Made by a program: the position numbers and the translations under genes. The notes under the pieces were generated by a model, which saw only the letters and a list, made by a program, of their open reading frames with translations, was not told the origin of the DNA and searched no databases. Below, piece after piece: positions 21,267 through 27,260 of a stretch of 27,260 nt of DNA. Positions within the stretch are counted from its first letter, which is position 1. Each line of letters opens with the position of its first letter. Source of the DNA: an uncultured Chloroflexota bacterium (GTDB taxonomy: Bacteria > Chloroflexota > Dehalococcoidia > CAUJGQ01); the NCBI GenBank assembly GCA_937879875.1, contig CALFMN010000151.1:1-27260 (forward strand), in the 5' to 3' direction.

Positions 21267-21413
21267 ACAACCAGTGTCTTCGCTGTTTGCTGTGTCATGA
21301 GGCTCCGGCGGCTGGCGCCGCACCCGTGCTGTCCTCGCTTGTAGTATCGACCACCCACGCACGGTTCACAAGAGTCAAATCGTGTGAGCATTCTCGCTAT
21401 TTTGACCGTGCCA

Positions 21414-22526
21414 TCAGAGCACCGTTTCGTCCGGTGCGACCGAGCGCCCCGAGCAGCGCACCGCCGGCGCGAAAGCGGCGCCCTGCCCTGCCACGATCTC
21501 GCGCAGCATCGCGCCGGCGCCAACGCTGCAGCCATCCGCCAGCACGGACTGCGTGATACGAGCGCCCGCGCCGACGCCGCACGCCTGCCATAACACTGAA
21601 CGCTCGAGCACCGCGCCGGGGCCGATGCTGCAGCCGTCGCCGATCACCAGCGGGCCGATCAGGCGTGCATCCGCCGCGATCTTCGCTCCGCTGCCCAGCA
21701 GCACCGGCCCGACCAACTCGGCGCCCGGTTCGATTGCGGGCGGAGGCTCGGAGGACGGATCGTCGTGTGCGCTCAGTGCGTTCAGTCCGGGCCACAGGCG
21801 CAATGGCAGGCTGCGCAGATCCGGTTCCGTGAGCAGCCGCAGTTGCGCTTCGAGATAGCGCCGGGGCGTGCCGATGTCTACCCAGAAGCAGCGATCGCAG
21901 AACGCTTGCACACGCTCGCCATCGGCGATTAGCTGCGGGAACAGCTCCGTCTCAACCATCGAGCGACGACCCTCCGGCACGCGCTCCAGCACCCGCGGCT
22001 CGAACAGCCAGACGCCGGCGTTGGCCCAGTGCGACGGGGCCGCGCCGGCCGGCGGTTTTTCCACGAACTGCACGACGCGGTCTTCATCGTCGAGCCCGGC
22101 CACGCCGTACATCGTAGGATCGTCGACGCTGATGAAGAAGATGCTGACCACCGCGGCCCGCTCGCGATGGCGCGCGATCATCGGCGCAAGCTGCACGTTG
22201 GTGAGAATGTCGCCGTTGAGGGCGAAGAACGGCTCGCGCAAGCGGTCGTGGAACTGCCGGATCGCGCCGCCCGAGCCGAGGGGTTCGGGCTCGACCGTCA
22301 TCGACAGGCGCACACCCCAGCGGCTGCCGTCCCCGAAGTAGCGCCGGATCGCGTCGGGCTGATGGCCGAGCGCCAGCATGATCTCGTCCACGCCCTGCCG
22401 GCGCAGGTAGACGAGCATATGCTCCAAAAAGGGCCGGCCGAGGATCGGCGCCATCGCTTTGGGCGTGCGCCAGGTGAGCGGCCGCAACCGCGTGCCCTCA
22501 CCGCCCACGAGGATGACGCCCTGCAC
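21414..22526 (-). CDS. Sugar-phosphate nucleotidylyltransferase with C-terminal left-handed beta-helix
   Basis: A 370-residue protein. The N-terminal nucleotidyltransferase domain (1 to about 230) opens with the nucleotide-binding loop GVILVGGEGTRLRPLT, then PKAMAPILGRPFLEHML, LGSGGAIR, the metal-binding ALNGDIL, VEKP and FWVDIGTPRRYLEAQ. The C-terminal part (about 255-350) is a hexapeptide-repeat beta-helix (VLLGSGAKIAADARLIGPLVIGDG). This layout is that of mannose-1-phosphate guanylyltransferase and glucose-1-phosphate thymidylyl- or uridylyl-transferases, which make NDP-sugars for glycans. The exact sugar and nucleotide cannot be fixed. The GTG start has a perfect GGAGGTGA eight bases upstream. 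It stands alone, with no other glycan genes nearby. Confidence 0.9.
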   Translation of the reverse strand: MQGVILVGGEGTRLRPLTWRTPKAMAPILGRPFLEHMLVYLRRQGVDEIMLALGHQPDAIRRYFGDGSRWGVRLSMTVEPEPLGSGGAIRQFHDRLREPFFALNGDILTNVQLAPMIARHRERAAVVSIFFISVDDPTMYGVAGLDDEDRVVQFVEKPPAGAAPSHWANAGVWLFEPRVLERVPEGRRSMVETELFPQLIADGERVQAFCDRCFWVDIGTPRRYLEAQLRLLTEPDLRSLPLRLWPGLNALSAHDDPSSEPPPAIEPGAELVGPVLLGSGAKIAADARLIGPLVIGDGCSIGPGAVLERSVLWQACGVGAGARITQSVLADGCSVGAGAMLREIVAGQGAAFAPAVRCSGRSVAPDETVL

Positions 22527-22658
22527 CCGCCAGTCACCTCCGGCCGCGCGACCAGATCCGTAGTCCAGCTCGCTGCCGGCCCGCCGCTCTATTACCGCTG
22601 GCGCCTTACGCGCGCGGCATCGAGCCGTCGAGCCGTGGTCGGGCGGCGCACGGCCGCA

Positions 22659-24149
22659 TCATACTACGGCCTGGCGCTCGGGCAGCACGGCAGCGGCCGG
22701 CAGGTAGCCGCGCCAGGCCGCCGCCATGCGCCGCACGCCCTCTTGCAGCAACGCCGGCGGCAAGGTGAAGGGCAGGCGCAGGAAATCGCGATGGGCGCCG
22801 TCGGCCGCGAAGACCGGTCCGGGCACAATCGTGACGCCGAAGCGCTCGCAGACCTGGGCAAAGCCGGCCGCATCACCCACCGGCAGTCTTACCCAGAGCG
22901 ACAGCCCGCCCGCGGGCGACCGCCACTCCCACTCCGGCAGCAGCCTGGTGAGGCCGCCTTCGAGCGCCGCGAGCCCTGTCGCCAGTTCGATGCGGCGGCC
23001 CGCCGCTGCCTCAGCCGTCAGCGGCACCAGGCGGGCGACGGCGAGCTGGCTGAGCACGCTGCTGCCGAGATCGGCGACCGCTTTGAGGCCGACGAGCCGT
23101 GTCACCACGTGCGCCGAGGCGCGAATCCAGCCGATGCGCAGCCCACCCCAGAAGGTCTTACTGGCCGAGCCGATCGTGATCACGGGACTCTCGGTATCGA
23201 GACTGGCGACGTGCGGCGGCAGCGTGCTCTCGCCGAGCGCGATCTCGGCCAGCACCGTGTCTTCGATCAGCGGAACCTGCGCCTGCCGCGCCATCTGCGC
23301 CAGCCGCCGCCGGCGCAGATGGCTCATCACCGCGCCCGTGGGGTTGTTAAAGGTCGGCGTCAGATATACCAGCCGCACGCCGCCGCGGGAGAGCAGTTCT
23401 TCCAGCACATCCAGGCGGGCGCCGCCCGCGTCCAGCGGCAGCGAGAGCACGTGTGCTCCCGCGGCACGCAGCGCCTCCAGGGCGCCCGGATAGGTCGGGC
23501 TCTCCACGATCGCGGTGTCGCCGGGCTGCAAATACAGGGCGGCGAGCAGCGACAGCGCCTGTTGCACGCCGGTCGTGATCAGGATTTGCTCCGGCCGGGT
23601 CGGCAGACCGCGGGCGCCGAAGTGCGCCGCGACCGCCGCGCGCAGCGGCTCGATGCCGGCCGGCGCATAGCCGTGGCCCGCGAGCGTGTCCGGCGTCACG
23701 TCGTCGCTCAACTGGCGAATGGCCTCGGCGACGAGCGGCGAGGCCGCGGGCGCCGCGACGGAGAAGTCGATCGTCGCCGCAGGGTTTTCGGTCAGCCCGC
23801 GAAAGACGGGGTTGCGCCCGAGGCCCAGCAGCCGTGGATGCTGCACCGCGCCGGCAGCGCTGTCCGCCGGCTCGCGGCAAACGTAGGTGCCGCTGCCCTG
23901 GCGGCTCTCCAGCCAGCCCTCTTCGCGCAGCAGGGCGTAGGAGGCGACGACCGTGCTGCGGCTGACCGCCAGCGCTCCCGCGAGCGATCGCTCCGGCGGC
24001 AGGCAGGTGCGCACCGGCAGCTCGCCGCGGCAGACGAGATCGCGCAGGGCGTCCGCGAGCTGGCGGTACAGCGGGCCGGCGCCGACGAGCCAGTGGCCCA
24101 ACAGCCGCGTCAACCGTTCGCTGTCGATCACATCCCGTGCGCGTCGCAT
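22659..24149 (-). CDS. MocR-type transcriptional regulator (GntR helix-turn-helix fused to PLP aminotransferase fold)
   Basis: A 496-residue protein. The N-terminal GntR winged helix (about 22-92) shows PLYRQLADALRDLVCRGELP, LPPERSLAGALAVSRSTVV and GWLESRQGSGTYV. The fold-type I aminotransferase domain (about 125-485) has YAPAGIEPLR, ITTGVQQAL, VESPTYPG, PTFNNPTG and the PLP Lys331 in SASKTFWGGLRIGW. MocR proteins use the PLP domain as a ligand sensor to control nearby genes. It is divergent from an EamA exporter gene across 142 bases, the classic arrangement of a MocR regulator with its target. ATG at 24149 begins the helix-turn-helix region; no strong ribosome binding site is visible. A TATGAT box lies upstream on the minus strand. 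Confidence 0.93.
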   Translation of the reverse strand: MRRARDVIDSERLTRLLGHWLVGAGPLYRQLADALRDLVCRGELPVRTCLPPERSLAGALAVSRSTVVASYALLREEGWLESRQGSGTYVCREPADSAAGAVQHPRLLGLGRNPVFRGLTENPAATIDFSVAAPAASPLVAEAIRQLSDDVTPDTLAGHGYAPAGIEPLRAAVAAHFGARGLPTRPEQILITTGVQQALSLLAALYLQPGDTAIVESPTYPGALEALRAAGAHVLSLPLDAGGARLDVLEELLSRGGVRLVYLTPTFNNPTGAVMSHLRRRRLAQMARQAQVPLIEDTVLAEIALGESTLPPHVASLDTESPVITIGSASKTFWGGLRIGWIRASAHVVTRLVGLKAVADLGSSVLSQLAVARLVPLTAEAAAGRRIELATGLAALEGGLTRLLPEWEWRSPAGGLSLWVRLPVGDAAGFAQVCERFGVTIVPGPVFAADGAHRDFLRLPFTLPPALLQEGVRRMAAAWRGYLPAAAVLPERQAVV

Positions 24150-24291
24150 GCCAATCGCTCCGCTTTGGTCGTGGTATCCGCATATTGGCCATCATACTAT
24201 GCCGCTGCCAGCCCATTGTGGCGGCAGAAAGTGACCAATTGGATCGCATTTTGGTTCGGCGGATGCTCCCGGCCCTGAGGAGGACAACACG
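24150..24291. promoter_or_regulatory. Divergent control region between MocR regulator and EamA exporter
   Basis: A relatively AT-rich 142-base region. TATGAT (minus strand, around 24191-24196) is a candidate -10 for the regulator. ATTGGCCAT near 24184 and the palindrome CCAATTGG near 24235 are candidate binding sites. GAGGAGG, eight bases before 24292, is the exporter's ribosome binding site. Confidence 0.45.
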
Positions 24292-25233
24292 ATGGACAGG
24301 CGAAGCTCCGCGCCGCCAATGGCGGGCTTGCTCTACGGCGCGCTGGGTGTGCTCGGGTTTAGCCTGACGCTGCCGGCCACACGCGAAGCCGTGCGCTCGC
24401 TCGACGCCACCTTCGTCGGGCTGGGCCGAGCGGTCGTGGCCGCGGCGCTGGCGGCCGCGCTGCTCTGGGCGCGGCGCGAGCGCCCGCCCGCCCGTCGCTA
24501 TTTCCCTGGCCTCGTGATCGCGGCCCTCGGCGTGGTGGTGGGCTTCCCGCTGCTGTCGGCGCAGGCGCTGCGCCATCTGCCGGCCTCGCACGCCGCGGTC
24601 GTGACAGGGCTGTTACCCGCGGCAACCGCCGTGATGGCCACGCTCCGCGGCGGTGAGCGTCCTTCGGCGGCGTTCTGGCTGGCCGCGGCCGCCGGCGTTG
24701 GCGCGGTGTTGCTGTTCGCCGTAGCGGAAGGCGGCGGCCGGCCGCAGGCAGCGGACCTGGCGCTGCTCGCGGCGGTCGTGCTCGGCGGGCTGGGCTATGC
24801 AGAGGGCGGTCGTCTGGCGCGAGAACTGGGCGGCCCGCGGGTGATCTGCTGGGCGTTGCTGCTCGCGGCGCCGTTCGTTGCGCCACCAGCCGCGATCGCC
24901 GGGCTGCATCACGGCTTCCATGCCGATGGGAAGGCCTGGCTCGGCTTCGGCTACGTATCCGTGGTCAGCATGTTTCTGGCGTTTTTCGCCTGGTACCGCG
25001 GCCTGGCACTCGGCGGCATCGCGCGTGTCGGTCAGATTCAGCTCGTGCAGCCGGTGCTGACATTCGCCTGGGCCGCACTGCTGCTTGGGGAGCGTATCGA
25101 CGCAAAGACGGTGGCGGCAGGAGCCGTGGTGGTGGGCGTGGCGGCGCTGGGCCGCCGGGCGAGCGTGCGGGCGCCACGGCTTGACGTGGGCGGCGCGCCG
25201 GTCAGCGTTCCGATCGCCGTCGCCGGTGAGTAG
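24292..25233 (+). CDS. EamA/DMT-superfamily transporter
   Basis: A 313-residue integral membrane protein with about ten hydrophobic helices in two EamA repeats (residues about 8-140 and 155-285). Typical family features are GFPLLSAQALRHLPASHAAVVTGLLPAATAVMA at the end of the first repeat and VSMFLAFFAWYRGLALGGIARVGQIQLVQPVLT followed by LLLGERID in the second. Members export or take up amino acids, nucleotides or other small metabolites. The divergent MocR regulator suggests an amino compound or vitamin B6-related ligand as inducer, but this is inference. GAGGAGG precedes the ATG by eight bases. A soluble tail of about 20 residues ends the protein. Confidence 0.92.
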   Translation: MDRRSSAPPMAGLLYGALGVLGFSLTLPATREAVRSLDATFVGLGRAVVAAALAAALLWARRERPPARRYFPGLVIAALGVVVGFPLLSAQALRHLPASHAAVVTGLLPAATAVMATLRGGERPSAAFWLAAAAGVGAVLLFAVAEGGGRPQAADLALLAAVVLGGLGYAEGGRLARELGGPRVICWALLLAAPFVAPPAAIAGLHHGFHADGKAWLGFGYVSVVSMFLAFFAWYRGLALGGIARVGQIQLVQPVLTFAWAALLLGERIDAKTVAAGAVVVGVAALGRRASVRAPRLDVGGAPVSVPIAVAGE

Positions 25234-25418
25234 CCCGCATAACCCCCTGCGGCTACGCCTCGCTGCCCAGGTGCAACTCGTGTTTACCCCGCGCCCGCTC
25301 ATGCGCTTTCCCACGCCATGTCAGGGCTTATCGACGTTTTGGTTGTACGCGCTGTCTCGGCTCAATATTGTGCGTTGCGTCAATGTTCTTGCGTTAACCA
25401 GATCTTCTCCATCTACGG
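25234..25418. other. Intergenic region after the exporter gene
   Basis: I see no gene, terminator or repeat here. From about 25330 the sequence is clearly less GC-rich than the rest of the window, leading into the poly-C promoter. Confidence 0.4.
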
Positions 25419-25450
25419 TTGACGGCCCCCCCCCCCCGAGTATCTATAGT
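25419..25450 (+). promoter_or_regulatory. Candidate promoter with a C12 homopolymer in the spacer
   Basis: TTGACG at 25419-25424 is followed by G, twelve C (25426-25437) and GAG. Two overlapping -10 candidates come next: TATCTA at 25441 (16-base spacer) and TATAGT at 25445-25450 (five of six to consensus, 20-base spacer). Loss of about three C would bring TATAGT to the ideal 17. Slipped-strand change of such a tract would switch promoter strength. Confidence 0.5.
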
Positions 25451-25583
25451 GACACTCACTGCAGCACTGCGGCGGCGTCGAATGTCATTCAGCTGCCACT
25501 TGCAAAGGCGAGCGTCCAGCGCAGACCTGCGACATGGCCGATCGCCGTTTCGCGGGAACTCGGGAGAGGTTGGTGCACGGGCG

Positions 25584-26207
25584 ATGGTGCACAGGCTGGC
25601 GCGTGCGGGCCTGCCGGTCGTGCTGCTCTTGTGCCTCGGAATAGCGCCGACGGCGAGTTACGCGCAACAGCAGCCATCCATCGCATTCGCCGAAAGCACC
25701 TGTATTGGTGGGAGGGCGGCCACCGTTTACGGGCAGGGGTTTGTGCCCGGTGACACGGTGTCCCTCGAACTCGTACCGCCGGTGCCGCGGCGCCTGCCCG
25801 TCCCGCCCAGCCTGCCGACCGAGTCGATTCCTCAGGCGACGGTTACCGTGGGGCCGGATGGGCGGTTCGTCGCCCGGGTGAATTTCGTGAGTCCAGTCAC
25901 AGGCGGAGCATTCCACGGCTCGCCCCCCGGTGAGACGGAGTACTACGCGCTGCAGGCCGTGCCCTTCAGCTTTGGGGAACGTTCGGAGGAAACGATCAGC
26001 CGCGCGCCGAAGGCGGTGTGCGCCGCGGCGCCGGAGGTCTCCACACCTATCGCCGCGGTGGCGACACCCGGTGGTCTGCCGGCGACCGGCGCCGGCCCGC
26101 GGACGGCCGCCGAGTCGGCCGGGGCCGCGCTCGTCGGCGCCGGCATCGTATTTACCATCTGTCTGGGGCTGCTCGGGCTGGCCCGGAGGGTGGATGCACG
26201 GCGGTAG
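25584..26207 (+). CDS. Secreted protein with LPATG-like C-terminal anchor
   Basis: A 207-residue protein. Signal peptide MVHRLARAGLPVVLLL... with the cleavage region ASYAQ near residue 28. The mature part (30-150) is beta-rich with two Cys (C40, C146) and an IPT/Ig-like start (YGQGFVPGDTVSLEL, then TVGPDGRFVARVNF). The C-terminus has a short Pro/Thr/Ala segment, LPATG at 165-169, a hydrophobic helix (about 180-200) and RRVDARR, a sortase-substrate layout like that of the protein at 13266-14021. I chose ATG 25584, where the signal peptide begins. The open frame extends to TTG 25419 through the poly-C tract without protein-like sequence. The ribosome binding site is weak (AGAGG about 14 bases away). 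Expression may depend on the poly-C promoter. Confidence 0.75.
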   Translation: MVHRLARAGLPVVLLLCLGIAPTASYAQQQPSIAFAESTCIGGRAATVYGQGFVPGDTVSLELVPPVPRRLPVPPSLPTESIPQATVTVGPDGRFVARVNFVSPVTGGAFHGSPPGETEYYALQAVPFSFGERSEETISRAPKAVCAAAPEVSTPIAAVATPGGLPATGAGPRTAAESAGAALVGAGIVFTICLGLLGLARRVDARR

Positions 26208-26281
26208 TCTGCCGCGCGAGCCTTTGCCATCCGTATAGCGAGGGCTGTTGTGGGTCGCCACCCACATGAAGGGAATCTGCC

Positions 26282-27238
26282 ATGCCTCCGCCCCGCCGCA
26301 ACCGACGTCGTTCGGTACCCGCGCTTGTCGTGCTGGCCCTGATCGGCATGGTGGCCGTGCTCGTGCGCCTGACCAGCGCGAGCGGCACGCCGCAGCAGGC
26401 GCCCCTGCTGGCCGCGGCAACGGCCACGGCTACGGCCACAGCCACAGCGCCGCCGTTTACTCCGATCCCCTCGGTGATAGTGGGCACGGTACAACCCGGC
26501 CCGACGGCAAGGGTGGTGTTCGGCACGCCGCCGCCGGCTCCGCCGGGCTCAGTGAGGAACTCACTCAACACCCCGGCGCCCGCCGGCCCGCCGCTTCCCT
26601 GCGAGGGCGACTACGTGCGCTACAAGCCCTATGTCCCGCTGCCAACGCCGCCGGCCGCGGCGGGACAGCCCAATGCAAAGTTCTTCGTGGCAACGCAGCC
26701 GCCACCAACGACCGCGACGCCTACAATCCACGGTCCCTTCCGCTTGATCCCGATGGGCTACACCCAGCCGCTCCACGTTCAGCAACTCCACTGTCCGTCG
26801 CCCACTCAGGCTGTCCCGCTCAGGCACACGGAGGATGCCAACCTGGTACGGCAATCGTCGCTGTTCAGGCAGCCTTCCTTCGTCCCGGCCGGCTACCAGC
26901 TAGCCCACCTGAGCGGCGGCGGCTTCGCAAACACCGAGCAGACGGTGGACCTGGGCTACGAGGGGCCGGGGTTTCCCATCGAGATCACGATCACGCGCCT
27001 GACTCTGTTGCCGGTGGACGTGGACCTGCCGCCGGCCGATGGCAGCTACCCGTTCATCGTCGAGCAGGCCCAGGTCGCGGGTGTCCCGGCGATCGTCGAC
27101 CACCAGGCGTTTCGTCTCGATGATGACGTGCACGTGCAGTTCGTCCAGGGTGAGGTGCTGTACAAGTTGGCGGGCCAAGCACGGACGCTGGGAGACGTTC
27201 CTACCCTAAGAGCCTATCCCGCTAGGCATGAGAGTTGA
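26282..27238 (+). CDS. Membrane-anchored extracytoplasmic protein of unknown function
   Basis: A 318-residue protein. A basic N-terminus (MPPPRRNRRR) and one hydrophobic helix (about 12-30) suggest an uncleaved membrane anchor or signal peptide. Next comes an Ala-Thr dipeptide run encoded by a GCNACN hexamer-like repeat (about 26416-26450) and Pro-rich linkers to about residue 160. The C-terminal domain (about 195-310), with FVPAGYQLAHLSGGG, IEITITRLTLLPVDVDLP, VAGVPAIVDHQ and EVLYKLAGQARTLGDV, resembles DUF4367-type domains of Gram-positive sporulation and anti-sigma proteins; that match is by eye. GAAGGGA lies seven bases before the ATG. It follows the LPATG protein gene by 74 bases and may share its transcript. 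Only two Cys are present, both in the middle part. Confidence 0.7.
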   Translation: MPPPRRNRRRSVPALVVLALIGMVAVLVRLTSASGTPQQAPLLAAATATATATATAPPFTPIPSVIVGTVQPGPTARVVFGTPPPAPPGSVRNSLNTPAPAGPPLPCEGDYVRYKPYVPLPTPPAAAGQPNAKFFVATQPPPTTATPTIHGPFRLIPMGYTQPLHVQQLHCPSPTQAVPLRHTEDANLVRQSSLFRQPSFVPAGYQLAHLSGGGFANTEQTVDLGYEGPGFPIEITITRLTLLPVDVDLPPADGSYPFIVEQAQVAGVPAIVDHQAFRLDDDVHVQFVQGEVLYKLAGQARTLGDVPTLRAYPARHES

Positions 27239-27245
27239 CCATACT

Positions 27246-27254
27246 GGGAGGTGA
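27246..27254 (+). promoter_or_regulatory. Ribosome binding site of a gene starting just beyond the window
   Basis: GGGAGGTGA lies six bases from the window end and is a near-perfect anti-Shine-Dalgarno match. A start codon should follow directly after the last base. It would make a closely spaced operon with the gene ending at 27238. Confidence 0.5.
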
Positions 27255-27260
27255 AACCAG

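Larger units (their letters stand above)
21089..21413 (-). other. Leader/intergenic region between the sugar-nucleotide transferase and the 51-residue gene
   Basis: It contains the two hairpins listed separately. On the minus strand there is also a frame with ATG at 21298 and GGAG upstream that runs through the terminator (MTQQTAKTLVVPPPG...) into the 51-residue gene. Its Pro/Ala/Arg content past the first dozen residues looks unlike protein, but a short leader peptide cannot be ruled out. A TTGACT near 21375 on the minus strand is a possible -35 box without a well-placed -10. Confidence 0.35.

Noticed and set aside
25419..25583. Starting the LPATG protein at TTG 25419, through the poly-C tract
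   Set aside because: The added 55 residues are Arg/Pro/Ser-rich without pattern and would put the signal peptide in the middle of the protein.
26413..26450. Ala-Thr hexamer repeat as a possible contingency locus
   Set aside because: Units are multiples of three with varied third bases, so length changes would keep the frame. It looks like a simple linker.
1..27260. CRISPR arrays, tRNA or rRNA genes, insertion sequences, phage genes
   Set aside because: I looked for regular direct repeats with spacers, cloverleaf-like segments and transposase or integrase motifs and found none.

Overview
The window is about 27 kb of very GC-rich bacterial DNA. It contains many secreted or lipid-anchored proteins with Pro/Ala/Thr 'TPTPAP' linkers, GTG and TTG starts, and strong AGGAGG-type ribosome binding sites. 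This style, and the gene families present, fit a Chloroflexota (Chloroflexi) chromosome best. That is an inference from composition and families; there is no rRNA or marker gene here. I saw no tRNA, rRNA, CRISPR array, transposase or phage gene.

Layout: (1) 1-1368, the 3' part of a secreted protein ending in an FKBP peptidyl-prolyl isomerase domain. (2) 1531-3879, an orphan molybdopterin-binding large subunit of the xanthine dehydrogenase / form II CoxL family. (3) 4067-9634, a compact minus-strand operon: a FAD/NAD(P) oxidoreductase carrying four FHA domains, a six-cluster iron-sulfur protein with two cyclic-nucleotide-binding-like domains, a di-heme cytochrome b, and a 25-residue membrane peptide. 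It looks like a membrane electron-transfer complex with built-in signal-sensing domains. (4) 9799-11100, two lipoproteins. (5) 11476-13080, an ABC-F ATPase behind a leader with an intrinsic terminator just upstream of its start. (6) 13266-14021, a secreted protein with an LPRTG-like C-terminus. (7) 14379-14984, an AhpD/carboxymuconolactone-decarboxylase-fold peroxidase-related protein with an in-frame TGA exactly where the second Cys of the CxxC motif belongs, so a probable selenoprotein. (8) 15218-15964, a secreted protein, then a two-component system (16132-18400). (9) A REPIN-like double palindrome (18501-18719), then a nucleoside phosphorylase and an SUMF1-fold protein. (10) A small GlsB/YeaQ-like membrane protein, a 51-residue protein with a structured leader, and a sugar-nucleotide transferase. 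(11) A divergent MocR regulator / EamA exporter pair. (12) An LPATG-like surface protein behind a promoter whose spacer is a run of 12 C, and a membrane-anchored protein of unknown function at the right edge.

The strongest observations are the Cys-x-x-Sec protein at 14379-14984 and the FHA/cNMP/Fe-S/cytochrome b operon. Next come the candidate phase-variable poly-C promoter, the ABC-F attenuation leader, and two separate families of palindromic noncoding repeats. One repeat family shows compensatory base changes between its copies; the other sits at two convergent gene ends.
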